Below, in pieces: positions 26,245-34,692 of a stretch of DNA of 64,000 nucleotides (within the stretch, counting starts at the first letter, position 1; every line of letters starts with the position of its first letter). The stretch comes from Hymenobacter aranciens. GTDB taxonomy: Bacteria; Bacteroidota; Bacteroidia; Cytophagales; Hymenobacteraceae. The notes under the pieces were generated by a model that ran no database searches, was not told the origin of the DNA, and saw nothing but the letters and a program-made list of their open reading frames with translations. A program made the position numbers and the translations under genes. The stretch is from assembly GCF_030580865.1 (NCBI RefSeq), contig NZ_JAUQSY010000007.1, positions 124,001-188,000 of the forward strand. Direction: 5' to 3'.

Positions 26245-26516
26245 CTGTAAGTTTGCGTAGAATAGTTGGTCTACATAAGAAAACAAGGGAGCCAGGCACC
26301 CGGCCCAGCCCCCTTGCCAAACTACCCGAGTAATTGCGAGAACAGGAGCCAGCCAATGGCTTTACCTGCTCCACTCAAAAACCCGACTGCGACGGGCTTC
26401 CACCATTGCCGCAGTAGTTTTCTCACGCTTGCCTTTGTCATCTGTCAGGAAGGAAAGGGTTGCATCATAACCCCCACTTCTCGAAGCCCGACCCTGCCAG
26501 GTCGGGCTTCTCTTTT
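26245..26516 (+). ncRNA. Candidate structured non-coding RNA in a gene-free stretch
   Basis: A -7 like TAAGTTTG at 26248-26255 is followed by about 225 bases able to fold into several hairpins: CAAGGG.../...CCCTTG near 26284-26320, AGCCAGCCAATGGCT near 26349-26363, ACTGCG.../...CGCAGT near 26384-26416, and a final terminator at 26483-26516. No credible protein is encoded. The same 12-mer CTGTAAGTTTGC also occurs at 26126-26137, 119 bases upstream. It does not show tmRNA, RNase P or SRP RNA hallmarks. Apart from these signals, 26084-26244 is A+T-rich with nothing else recognisable. Confidence 0.35.
26483..26516 (+). terminator. Intrinsic terminator not attached to any protein gene
   Basis: GAAGCCCGAC and GTCGGGCTTC form a perfect 10-pair stem with an 8-base loop, followed by TCTTTT. 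The nearest protein gene upstream ends 400 bases earlier, which suggests an independent short transcript. Confidence 0.75.
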
Positions 26517-26680
26517 ACAGAGCAGCCGTTGAGCTGGGGGACATACTTAACGCGAGTGGGGCAAAGGTACAAGGCGGGGTTGCCGGTTGACGCAATAGAA
26601 TAGGGTAAATCGGTAGCGGATACGGAAAGGGCCTGCGTAATTACAGGTTTTTCATGAGTTTGTCTTATTTGGTGTCCCGT

Positions 26681-26819
26681 GCTGGCGCGCGTCTCCGACC
26701 CGTGCTGCCGCCTGGCGTGGCGTCTCCAGACGCCCCGGTTGCGCCGCCTGGCCCGGTCGTCCTACCAGCGCGTCAGAGACGCGAACCCAGTCGGCAGCGC
26801 GTCGGAGACGCGCGCCAGC
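26681..26819. repeat. Imperfect inverted repeat (family 3), single copy
   Basis: Arms at 26681-26710 and 26792-26819 both read GCTGGCGCGCGTCTCCGAC outward-in on opposite strands, and two smaller copies of the CGTCTC(C/T)GACGCG theme lie between them. It precedes the FUSC-type gene by about 75 bases. The rest of 26517-26892 shows no gene. Confidence 0.75.
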
Positions 26820-26892
26820 GCCGCCTCGCGCCCGCCCCTCCCAACCCATTCCCCAAAATTTCGTGTTTATTAGCAGCCCCCCGCTGCTGCTT

Positions 26893-29064
26893 ATGAATCA
26901 CCACACCCGTCGCCTGCACTACTTCTTCTACGGCCAGAACTTTGCCGACGGGGTGCGCACGGCGCTGGCCATCCTGGTGCCGGCCGCCCTGGGCGCCCAG
27001 TGGGGGCAGCTCGAAGCCGGCATCACCATCAGCACCGGCGCCGTGTGCGTGAGCGTGGCCGACACCCCCGGCCCCGCCCTGCACAAGCGCAACGGCATGC
27101 TCGCCGCCTGGGGCCTCACCACCGCCACCGCCCTGCTCACCGGCGTAGTAGCCCCCTACAAATGGGCCCTGGGCCTCGAAGTGGCCGCCCTCAGCTTCGC
27201 CTTCACCATGCTGCTGGTGTGGGGCGCCCGCGCCGCCGCCGTGGGCACCGCCGCGCTGCTGTGCATGGTGCTCACCCTGGCCACCCCGCCCGCCCTGGCC
27301 GACGTGCTGCGCCACACCGGCCTGCTGGCGCTGGGCGGCCTCTGGTACCAATTGCTGGCCGCCCTGCTGCACCAGGTGCGGCCCTACTGGCCCGCCCAGC
27401 AGTCGCTCGGCGACTGCCTGCACGCCATCGCCCGCTTCCTGGATTTGAAGGCCGAATTCTACGAAACCGGCACCAGCCTCGACGACGACTACCGCCGCCT
27501 CGTGCAGCAGCAGGTCACGGTAAATGAAAAGCAGGAAGCCACCCGCGACATCCTCTTCCGCACCCGCCAGATAGTGCGCGAAAGCACCGTCGCCAGCCGC
27601 CGCCTCGTCCTCACCTTCGTCGAAGCCGTCGATTTATACGAGCACATCACCGCCAGCTATTACGACTACGCCGCCCTGCGCGACACCTTCGGCGCCACCG
27701 GCATCCTGCACGAAGTAGCCCTCCACATCCGCCACGTGGCCGCCGAGATGGACCACCTCGGCGCCGCCATCCAGGCCGGCCGCCCCTACGGCGGCTACTC
27801 GCCCGACCTCCCCGCCGAGCTCGCCCGCCTGCAAGCCCGCATCGCCGAGCTGGAGCAGGACCCCGCCCACGCCGGCCGCACCCGCGTGCTCAAAAAGATA
27901 TTGGTGAACCTGCGCGACATCACCCGCCGCCTCCAGAACCTGCGCCGCTACTTCGACGAAACCCAGCTGCCCGAGGCCGCTCCCAACCGCAGCCGCAGCC
28001 GCGAGCACCGCCGCTTCGTGGCCCGCCAGGAGTTGGAGTGGAAAGCCTTCGGCCAAAACTTCACCCTGCAGTCGTCCGTCTTCCGCCACGCCCTGCGCAT
28101 GACCCTGGCCTGCCTCACCGCCTTCATCATCGGCGAAACCCTGTGGCGCGGCACCCACAGCTACTGGATTCTGATGACCGTCACCATCATGCTCAAGCCC
28201 GGTTTCAGCCTCACCCGGCAGCGCAACACCGAGCGCATCCTGGGTACGCTGGGCGGCGGCGTGCTGGGCGCGCTGGTGCTCTACCTCGTGCCCGAGCCCA
28301 CCGTGCGCTTCGGGCTGCTGGTGGTGTTTATGGTGATTTCCTACAGCTTCCAGCGCACCTACTACATGGTGACGGTGGTGTTCATGACGGCCTTCCTGCT
28401 CATCATGTTCAGCTTCCTGGGCCTGGGCTACCTCGGCGTCATCGAAGAGCGGATTATCGACACCGTGATGGGCTGCGCGCTGGCCTTTGCCGCCGGCTAC
28501 TTCCTCTTTCCCAGCTGGGAGCGCGACCAGTTGCGCGACCACATGGCCGCCACCCTGCGCGCCAACCAGGCCTACCTGCGCCAGCTGGCCGAGCGCCTCG
28601 CCGGCCAGCCCGTGCCCCCCGTGCAATACCGCCTCCTGCGCAAAGACGTGTACGTGGCCTCGGCCAACCTCGCGGCGGCCTTTCAGCGCATGCTCTCCGA
28701 GCCCAAGAGCAAGCAGCGCCACGAGGCCGAAATCCACCAGTTCGTGGTGCTGAACCACATCCTCTCCTCCAACATTGCCGCCGCCACCGTCAGCCTCGAC
28801 GAGGGCGCCACCCCGCCGCTCTCGGCCGACAGCCGCCGCGTCCTCACCAGCGCCCAGGCCGCCCTGGGCCGCAGCCTGACGCGCCTGGCGCCCCCCACCG
28901 AGCCCGCCGCCCCCGAGCCCGCCGCCCCCCGCTCCCCGGAAGCCCGCCCCGAACCCGCCTTGCCCGACGCCGCGCCCACCGACCGGCCGCTGCTGGAGCA
29001 GCTCACGTTTCTGCAAAAGGTGAGCGGCGATATCGGGCGCGTCACGGAGAATATCACCGGCTAG
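26893..29064 (+). CDS. FUSC/YccS-type inner-membrane protein
   Basis: A 723-residue membrane protein. It has an N-terminal block of membrane helices from residue 15 to about 165 (VRTALAILVPAALGAQWGQL, then ALLTGVVAPYKWALGLEVAA and ALLCMVLTLATPP), a long soluble helical middle, and a second block at about 395-540 (ALRMTLACLTAFIIGETLWR; GTLGGGVLGALVLYLVPEPT; TVVFMTAFLLIMFSFLGLGY). This duplicated layout is that of the FUSC family (YccS/YhfK, related to aromatic-acid exporter AaeB). The tail from about 655 is Pro/Ala/Glu-rich. The ATG at 26893 is preferred to an open extension lacking an ATG. Substrate unknown. Confidence 0.9.
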   Translation: MNHHTRRLHYFFYGQNFADGVRTALAILVPAALGAQWGQLEAGITISTGAVCVSVADTPGPALHKRNGMLAAWGLTTATALLTGVVAPYKWALGLEVAALSFAFTMLLVWGARAAAVGTAALLCMVLTLATPPALADVLRHTGLLALGGLWYQLLAALLHQVRPYWPAQQSLGDCLHAIARFLDLKAEFYETGTSLDDDYRRLVQQQVTVNEKQEATRDILFRTRQIVRESTVASRRLVLTFVEAVDLYEHITASYYDYAALRDTFGATGILHEVALHIRHVAAEMDHLGAAIQAGRPYGGYSPDLPAELARLQARIAELEQDPAHAGRTRVLKKILVNLRDITRRLQNLRRYFDETQLPEAAPNRSRSREHRRFVARQELEWKAFGQNFTLQSSVFRHALRMTLACLTAFIIGETLWRGTHSYWILMTVTIMLKPGFSLTRQRNTERILGTLGGGVLGALVLYLVPEPTVRFGLLVVFMVISYSFQRTYYMVTVVFMTAFLLIMFSFLGLGYLGVIEERIIDTVMGCALAFAAGYFLFPSWERDQLRDHMAATLRANQAYLRQLAERLAGQPVPPVQYRLLRKDVYVASANLAAAFQRMLSEPKSKQRHEAEIHQFVVLNHILSSNIAAATVSLDEGATPPLSADSRRVLTSAQAALGRSLTRLAPPTEPAAPEPAAPRSPEARPEPALPDAAPTDRPLLEQLTFLQKVSGDIGRVTENITG

Positions 29065-29186
29065 GAAGGCAAGAAAAAATGAAGGCTTTCGGTGTTTTTT
29101 CGGAATAAGTCCGCATATTCTGGTAGTTATGGCCTGAAAATTGTTCTGCTCGCGGGGAACTATTTTCTCACCAATCATCACTCCCT

Positions 29187-31427
29187 ATGCGATTTTTACC
29201 CTCTCTCTTCACCTTACTGCTGGTGCTCGGCTGCTGGCTGGGCCGCGTAGCCCCGGCCCGGGCCACGCACGTGCAAGGCGGCCAGCTCACGTACCTCAAC
29301 GTCGGCAATAACCAATACGTCGTCACGCTGTATCTGTACCGTGACTGCTCGGCGGCTTCCACCCTACCTGCCAGCATGACGCTGATGGTCAGAAACGGTT
29401 GTAGTGGCACCACGCAAGGCACCTATCCGATGAACCCGGTGCCCAACTCCGTAATGGTGGGCACCCAGTATTGCCCGGCTCAGCAGCAGGCAGCTCAGTG
29501 CGTCGCTACTGCCCCGCTGCCCAACTACCAAACGCAGCAGTACCGCACGGCCACCGTCACTATTCAGCCGGGGCAGTGGTTGCTGAGCACCGAAATCTGC
29601 TGCCGCCCCAGCACCGCCAACCTGGTAGGACAGGCTAATTTTCGCTACGAAGCCACGCTGAACAACCAGATTATGGTGAACGGCCAGGCCGTAACTATTC
29701 AGAACAGCTCGCCGCAGTATTCGCCGCAGGACGTACCGGTGCCCTTCGTGCCCGTCAATCAGCAAACCACCATCAGCTTCAACACCAACGACCCCGACAA
29801 TACCCGCCTAAGCCCCGACCAGGACTCGCTGGTGTATTCGTTGACCCAGCCGCTCGAAGGCTGCAACGTGCCGGTGCCCTATCAGCCCTACCCGGTCTTT
29901 GCCAATAGCGGTGGCCCGTGCATAATCCTTCCGCCACCTGCTACCCCGGCTACCTATACGGCCCAGCTGCCAGTAGCAGTGGGTTTTACTACTACTGGTT
30001 CCTGCCCCTTATTGCAGGGCGTTGCCAACCAGTTTTATTTTAATGCTGCTGCCGGCCAGTTTACTTTCTCCCCAGTCCGCTACCTGAATACCCCGCCGCA
30101 GGATGGCTCTAATAAGTACGTGGTAGTAGGGCGCGTGGACGACTACCGCCGCCTGCCCGGCTCGAACCGCCGCTACCTGGTGGGCTCGGTGCGCCGCGAG
30201 ATTTTTGTCGTTATCACCAACAGCACCAACGCGGTGCCGGCTCCCCCCAGCGCGGCCATGGTCACCGGTCAGGTGCCGGTCATTGTCAACGGCGACTCGC
30301 TCGATATCACTATCCAGCCCTGCAACTACGCGCAGATACTGGTGCGCTTCACCGACCCCGACCCGCTCGACCAGCTCACGGTGGCTTACACCGGTGCGGG
30401 TACCATTGCGGGTGATGTGCTGCAGAATGGCGACATCGGCACTTACTCGCTTACCGGCAACGGCACCCGCACGCCGGTGGCCCGCTTCCAGTTTCAGCCC
30501 TCGCCCGCGCATAGTGGCCAGGTGTTGCGCATTCCTTTCCAGATTCAGGACAATGCCTGCCCCATCCGGGGGCTGCAAACCCGCGTGCTGATTGTGCGCA
30601 TTGCGGCGACGCGGCGCGATTTGGCCAGCATTGCCGTCGTGCAGTCGGGGGGCGGCACGCCGACCTCGGCCCGCGAGGCCACGGTGTGCGTAGGCGGCTC
30701 GCTGCAGCTGCGCGGCTCCGTCACGCGCCCCGATTCGGTGCGCGGCGGCCTCCAAACCTACAATTACGCCTGGACGGGCGCTGGAATCGTGAGCAACGCC
30801 AATCAGGCCACCATCACAATAAATCCGGTGATTGATACCCGCTACCGCCTCACCGTGACGCCCGCCAGTGGTTTCCAGACCGGCGTGTGCGGCGACACCG
30901 CCTCTATTCTCGTGCGGGTGGTGCCGCAGCCGGCCCAGCCCAGCATCAGCCGCCAGGGCCCGCTGCTGGTGAGCAGCGCCAGCGGCGGCAACCAGTGGTT
31001 TGTGAACAACAGCGAAATCCCGGGGGCTACCAGCCAGACGCACCAGCCCACGCAGCTGGGCAGCTACACCGTAGCCGCCCGCACAGGGGCTAACGCCGGT
31101 TCGGGCGGCTGCTCCTCGACGCCCTCGGCCGCCGTGGCCGTCACCACTCTGGGCACGCGCGGGGCGTTGGCGGGCAGCAGCGTAGAAGTGCTGCCCAACC
31201 CCACACCCGACGGCCACCTCACGGTGCAGCTGACGGGCTACCGCCAGGCCACCACGCTCACGCTGCTCGATGCCCTGGGCCGTACCATGCGCACGGCCAC
31301 GATTACGGCGCCCAATGTGGCCGGCACCAGCCTGCCGCTGGACTTGAGCCAGCTGCCAGCCGGCGTGTACGCCCTGCGCGTGAGCACCCCCGGCGGCATC
31401 GACGTGCGCCGCGTGGTGCGGCAGTAA
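29187..31427 (+). CDS. Large secreted protein with T9SS type A sorting domain
   Basis: A 746-residue protein. A signal peptide (LFTLLLVLGCWLGRVAPARA) precedes THVQGGQLTYLNVGNNQYVV, a start typical of large Cytophagales surface proteins annotated as gliding-motility or PKD-like. Many strands rich in Thr, Ser and Asn follow, with several paired cysteines that probably form disulfides. A final domain begins near residue 667 (VEVLPNPTPDGHLTVQL; LTLLDALGRTMRTATI; LPAGVYALRVST; VRRVVRQ), a classic T9SS type A C-terminal sorting signal (PNP...GhY). It should be exported by the type IX system and either attached to the surface or released. Function unknown. Confidence 0.88.
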   Translation: MRFLPSLFTLLLVLGCWLGRVAPARATHVQGGQLTYLNVGNNQYVVTLYLYRDCSAASTLPASMTLMVRNGCSGTTQGTYPMNPVPNSVMVGTQYCPAQQQAAQCVATAPLPNYQTQQYRTATVTIQPGQWLLSTEICCRPSTANLVGQANFRYEATLNNQIMVNGQAVTIQNSSPQYSPQDVPVPFVPVNQQTTISFNTNDPDNTRLSPDQDSLVYSLTQPLEGCNVPVPYQPYPVFANSGGPCIILPPPATPATYTAQLPVAVGFTTTGSCPLLQGVANQFYFNAAAGQFTFSPVRYLNTPPQDGSNKYVVVGRVDDYRRLPGSNRRYLVGSVRREIFVVITNSTNAVPAPPSAAMVTGQVPVIVNGDSLDITIQPCNYAQILVRFTDPDPLDQLTVAYTGAGTIAGDVLQNGDIGTYSLTGNGTRTPVARFQFQPSPAHSGQVLRIPFQIQDNACPIRGLQTRVLIVRIAATRRDLASIAVVQSGGGTPTSAREATVCVGGSLQLRGSVTRPDSVRGGLQTYNYAWTGAGIVSNANQATITINPVIDTRYRLTVTPASGFQTGVCGDTASILVRVVPQPAQPSISRQGPLLVSSASGGNQWFVNNSEIPGATSQTHQPTQLGSYTVAARTGANAGSGGCSSTPSAAVAVTTLGTRGALAGSSVEVLPNPTPDGHLTVQLTGYRQATTLTLLDALGRTMRTATITAPNVAGTSLPLDLSQLPAGVYALRVSTPGGIDVRRVVRQ

Positions 31428-31430
31428 GTT

Positions 31431-31515
31431 GAGTTAAAAGTTAAAAGTGAGGAGTTAAAAATCCTGGAGAAAGCACCTCCAGGATTTTTAACTCCTCACT
31501 TTTAACTTTTAACTC
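31431..31515. repeat. Perfect 39-base foldback (AGTTAAA units) between convergent genes
   Basis: 31431-31469 and 31477-31515 are exact inverted complements with a 7-base loop. The arms contain GAGTTAAAAGTTAAAAGTGA, a heptamer-like motif repeated at 61014-61091. It lies between the ends of the T9SS type A gene (plus) and the S9 peptidase gene (minus) and could terminate both transcripts. Confidence 0.9.
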
Positions 31516-31521
31516 AAAAAT

Positions 31522-33573
31522 TTACTTCCCGCTCACGCCGCCGGGCTTGAGCGTGCGGCCCAGCCACTCGAAAAACACCCGCTGCCAGAGCACCGAGTTC
31601 TGGGGCTTCGTTATCCAGTGGCCCTCGTTGGGGAAGTACAGGAAGCGGCTGGGAATACCCTTGAGCTGGGCCGTGCCGAAGGCCTCCATGCCCTGGTCCT
31701 CGGGCACGCGGAAGTCCTTGCCGCCGTGGATGACGAGGATGGGCGTGTCCCAGTTCTTGGCGAAGCTTTGGGGGTTGAAGTCGGTGTAGGACTTGTGCAG
31801 CGGCGTCTCCCAGGGCGCGCCGCCGATGTCGTGTTTGGCGAAGAACATTTCCTCCGTCGTGGGGTACCAGCTGGTGAGGTTATACAGGCCGCAGTGGGCG
31901 ATGAAGGTTTTGAAGCGCCCTTCGTGCTTACCGGCCAGAAAATACGTGGAGTAGCCGCCGTAGCTGGCGCCCACGCAGCCGCGCCGGTCCTTGTCCACGT
32001 AGGGCTCCTTGCTCACTTCGTCAATCGCCGAGAGGTAGTCGCGGATGGGCTGCCCGCCCCAGTCGCCCGAGATGGCATCGTTCCACTGGCGGCCGTAGCC
32101 GGGCAGGCCGCGGCGGTTGGGGGCCACCACGATGTAGCCGTTGGCCGCCATCAGCTGGAAGTTCCAGCGGAAGCTCTGGCTCTGGGTGATGGGGCTTTGC
32201 GGGCCGCCCTGGCAATAGAGCAGGGTGGGGTACTTCTTGCTGGGGTCGAAATCGGGCGGGAAAATGACGTACACCTGCATCTGCTTGCCGTCGGTGGTGG
32301 TCACGCGGCGGTCTTCCACTTTGCCCATTTTCAGGCCGCTCAACTCGGCTTGGTTGATGGTGGTGAGGGGCGTGGTTTTGCCGGTTTTCAAATCCACCCG
32401 TACCAGGTCGGGAAAGTCCGAAAGCGTCGTGCGGTTGGCCACCGCCAGGCCCTTGCCGGCCAGCTCAAAGGCGTTGAAGTTTTGCGCCCCGCTGGTAATC
32501 TGGCGGATTTTTCCGCCCTTCGCCGCCACTTCAAACAGCTGCTCGGTGCCCATCTGCACGCTGTTGAAGTAGATGGTTTTGCCATCGGCACTCCAACGCA
32601 GGTTCCCGCCGCTCAGCTCCGAGCCGCTGATGACGTCGCTCCGCTTTTTGGTGGCGAAGTCGTAAACGATGATGCTGTTGCGGTCGCTCTCGAAACCGGC
32701 CGTGGCCATACTCAGCCAAGCCACTTTCGAGCCGTCGGGCGAGAAGGCGGGCTCCACGTCGTAGCCCGGCATACCTTCGCTCAGGTTCATGGTTTTGCCG
32801 TCGTGAATGTCGTAGACAAAGATGTCCGAGTTGGTGCTTTCGGCCTCAGCGCGGCCCGTCAGCTTGCGGCTGGTGTAGGCAATTTTATACCCGTCGGGCG
32901 AAAACGCCAGCTGCTCCGAGCCACTCAGCGGCTGCAGCGGCGCGTCGAAGGCTTCCCCGGCCATCAGGTCTTTGCCGTAGCCCTGCGGCTTGCCATCGGG
33001 ACCGATGGGCTGGAAGAACACGTGCGTGGCCTTGTGGTCGTCCCAGGCGTTCCAGTGCCGGTAGTTGAGGTCGTCGATGATTTTGGCGTCGGCCTTGGGC
33101 AGGTCCGGGAACATATCCTTGACCTCCGGCCGCACCTTCACATCCTGGGTGTAGAGGATGAAATTACCCTTCGGCGCGTATTTCAGGTTGCTCAGGCCCT
33201 CGTCCGGAAACGTGCTCAGCAGCTGCTTGCCCGAGCCGTCGGCGTTGATGACGTACAGCTGGTCGGTGCCACTCTCACCCGAGATAAACGTCAGCTTGCC
33301 ATCGGCCCGCCAGTTCAGCGTATTCTCCGAGCTGGGTGTGGTGGTGAGCTGCTTAGTGGCGCCGCCTGCCACCGGCACTACCCAGATATCGGCGTTGCCT
33401 TTGTTGGCAGCCAGGTCGTATTTCGTCACGGTGTAGGCCACCGTTTTCCCATCCGGCGATACCTGCATTTCGCCCAGGCGGCCCAGCTGCCAGAGCTTCT
33501 CGGGGGTGAGGACGTTGGTGGGGTTTTGGGCCGCGGCCGCCAGGGGGAGTAGGGCCAGAAGTAGTCGTTTCAT
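31522..33573 (-). CDS. S9-family prolyl oligopeptidase / dipeptidyl peptidase
   Basis: A 683-residue exported serine peptidase. A signal peptide (MKRLLLALLPLAAAAQ) leads into a beta-propeller with WD40/PD40-type blades (MQVSPDGKTVAYTVTKYD; LAFSPDGYKIAYTSRKL; PAFSPDGSKVAWLSMA), then an alpha/beta-hydrolase domain with Ser537 in GASYGGYS, Asp620 in GGKDFRVP and His652 in NEGHWI. This is the arrangement of S9 (DPP-IV / acylaminoacyl peptidase-like) enzymes that cleave short peptides in the periplasm. Length matches the family. The frame is open well upstream through a repeat, but the ATG at 33573 starts the signal peptide. Confidence 0.94.
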   Translation of the reverse strand: MKRLLLALLPLAAAAQNPTNVLTPEKLWQLGRLGEMQVSPDGKTVAYTVTKYDLAANKGNADIWVVPVAGGATKQLTTTPSSENTLNWRADGKLTFISGESGTDQLYVINADGSGKQLLSTFPDEGLSNLKYAPKGNFILYTQDVKVRPEVKDMFPDLPKADAKIIDDLNYRHWNAWDDHKATHVFFQPIGPDGKPQGYGKDLMAGEAFDAPLQPLSGSEQLAFSPDGYKIAYTSRKLTGRAEAESTNSDIFVYDIHDGKTMNLSEGMPGYDVEPAFSPDGSKVAWLSMATAGFESDRNSIIVYDFATKKRSDVISGSELSGGNLRWSADGKTIYFNSVQMGTEQLFEVAAKGGKIRQITSGAQNFNAFELAGKGLAVANRTTLSDFPDLVRVDLKTGKTTPLTTINQAELSGLKMGKVEDRRVTTTDGKQMQVYVIFPPDFDPSKKYPTLLYCQGGPQSPITQSQSFRWNFQLMAANGYIVVAPNRRGLPGYGRQWNDAISGDWGGQPIRDYLSAIDEVSKEPYVDKDRRGCVGASYGGYSTYFLAGKHEGRFKTFIAHCGLYNLTSWYPTTEEMFFAKHDIGGAPWETPLHKSYTDFNPQSFAKNWDTPILVIHGGKDFRVPEDQGMEAFGTAQLKGIPSRFLYFPNEGHWITKPQNSVLWQRVFFEWLGRTLKPGGVSGK

Positions 33574-33589
33574 CTGGCGAAAATAACTC

Positions 33590-33679
33590 CTGTCGTGCTG
33601 AGCGCGGCGAAGCATCCTGTCACGGCCAAACAAAGTCGTAGTGGCGTGAGAGAGTGCTTCGCTGCGTTCAGCATGACAG
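33590..33679. repeat. Inverted repeat with TGCTGAGCGCAGCGAAGCA theme (family 4)
   Basis: 33590-33614 (CTGTCGTGCTGAGCGCGGCG...) and 33655-33679 are inverted near-copies, and a fragment of the right arm (GCATGACAGTT) repeats directly after. A single half-copy is at 58278-58305. It lies in the divergent gap between the S9 peptidase and LysR genes. Confidence 0.75.
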
Positions 33680-33715
33680 TTTCGCGCTCTGCATGACAGT
33701 TCCGTACTTGCACTC

Positions 33716-34621
33716 ATGTCCGATTTCCGTCTCCGCGTTTTCCAGGCTGTGGCCCGGCACCTGAGCTTCACCAAGGCCGCCCAGGAACTGCTCATCACCC
33801 AGCCCGCCGTCACCAAGCACATCCACGAGCTAGAGCGGCAGTACGAGCAGCGCCTGCTCGAGCGCCGCGGCAACCGCGTGACCCTCAGCGACGCCGGCCG
33901 CCTACTCCTGAGCCACGCCGAGGCCGTCATTGCCTCGCACCGCGCCCTGCGCGACCAGCTCCACGCCCTGCGCGACCCTGAAGAAGCGGCCGGGCACCTG
34001 CGCCTCGGCGCCAGCACTACCCTGGCCCAGTACGTGCTGCCGGCCGTGCTGCCCGCCTTCCAGCAGCGCTACCCCCGCGTGCAGCTTTCCCTGCGCTCGG
34101 CCAACTCCGAGCACGTAGCCGCCGCCCTGCTGCGCAACGAGCTGGATATCGGCTTCGTGGAGGGCTTCAGCAAAAGCCGCGACCTGCACTACGAGCCCCT
34201 GATGGCCGACGAGCTGGTGGCCGTGCGTAGCGCCACGCCCGCCGGCCCCCCCGCCCTCATGCCCCTGGCCGAAGCCCTCACGCACCCGCTGGTGCTGCGC
34301 GAGCGCGGCAGCGGCACCCTCGAAGTGCTGCAAATCACCCTGCGCGAGCTCAAAATCAAGCCCGCCGACCTTAAAATTGCCATTTTCCTCGACAACACCG
34401 AGGCCATCAAAGCCTACCTCGAAGCCGCGCCTAACACCCTGGGCTTCGTCTCGCGCCGCGCGCTCGACCGCGAGCTGGTGGCCGGGCAGCTCGAAATCGT
34501 GCCCATCGAAGGGCTGCACCTGCCGCGCCGTTTCGAGGCGCTGTGGCCGCAGGGACAGCCCTTGCCGCGCAATGCGCAGCGGTTTCTGCACTTCGCCCAG
34601 CAATGGTATAATAAAAAGTAA
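33716..34621 (+). CDS. LysR-family transcriptional regulator
   Basis: A 301-residue regulator. The N-terminal winged helix-turn-helix is standard (RLRVFQAVARHLSFTKAAQE; LLITQPAVTKHIHELERQYE), followed by a helical linker and a periplasmic-binding-protein-like effector domain (LRLGASTTLAQYVLPAVLPA; LRNELDIGFVEGF). Effector domains of this type sense small anions or metabolites. The gene just downstream on the same strand encodes a YeiH-type exporter, a pairing often seen for LysR and YeiH genes, so it probably controls that gene. It is transcribed divergently from the S9 peptidase gene across a palindromic repeat. Confidence 0.94.
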   Translation: MSDFRLRVFQAVARHLSFTKAAQELLITQPAVTKHIHELERQYEQRLLERRGNRVTLSDAGRLLLSHAEAVIASHRALRDQLHALRDPEEAAGHLRLGASTTLAQYVLPAVLPAFQQRYPRVQLSLRSANSEHVAAALLRNELDIGFVEGFSKSRDLHYEPLMADELVAVRSATPAGPPALMPLAEALTHPLVLRERGSGTLEVLQITLRELKIKPADLKIAIFLDNTEAIKAYLEAAPNTLGFVSRRALDRELVAGQLEIVPIEGLHLPRRFEALWPQGQPLPRNAQRFLHFAQQWYNKK

Positions 34622-34665
34622 TGGTTGATAAACTTTTTCGATAACCTAGGAGGGGAGGAGCCGCG

Positions 34666-34673
34666 TACTTTTG
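34666..34673 (+). promoter_or_regulatory. Predicted -7 promoter element (TACTTTTG) of the YeiH-type gene
   Basis: TACTTTTG fits TAnnTTTG and lies 19 bases before the ATG at 34693. A good -33 element is not visible at standard distance, as expected if activation by the upstream LysR regulator is needed. Confidence 0.4.
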
Positions 34674-34692
34674 CAACATCCCACCCACCCGG

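Noticed and set aside
26266-26532. An 88-codon frame in the gap before the FUSC-type gene
   Set aside because: It runs through hairpins and the terminator at 26483-26516, and composition is not protein-like.
27634-29181. Long minus-strand frame opposite the FUSC-type gene
   Set aside because: Product is a Gly/Gln/Val-rich sequence without recognisable folds; the plus strand encodes a clear membrane protein.
31618-33552. A 644-codon plus-strand frame opposite the S9 peptidase gene
   Set aside because: No domains or signal; the minus strand shows propeller and hydrolase motifs with the full catalytic triad.
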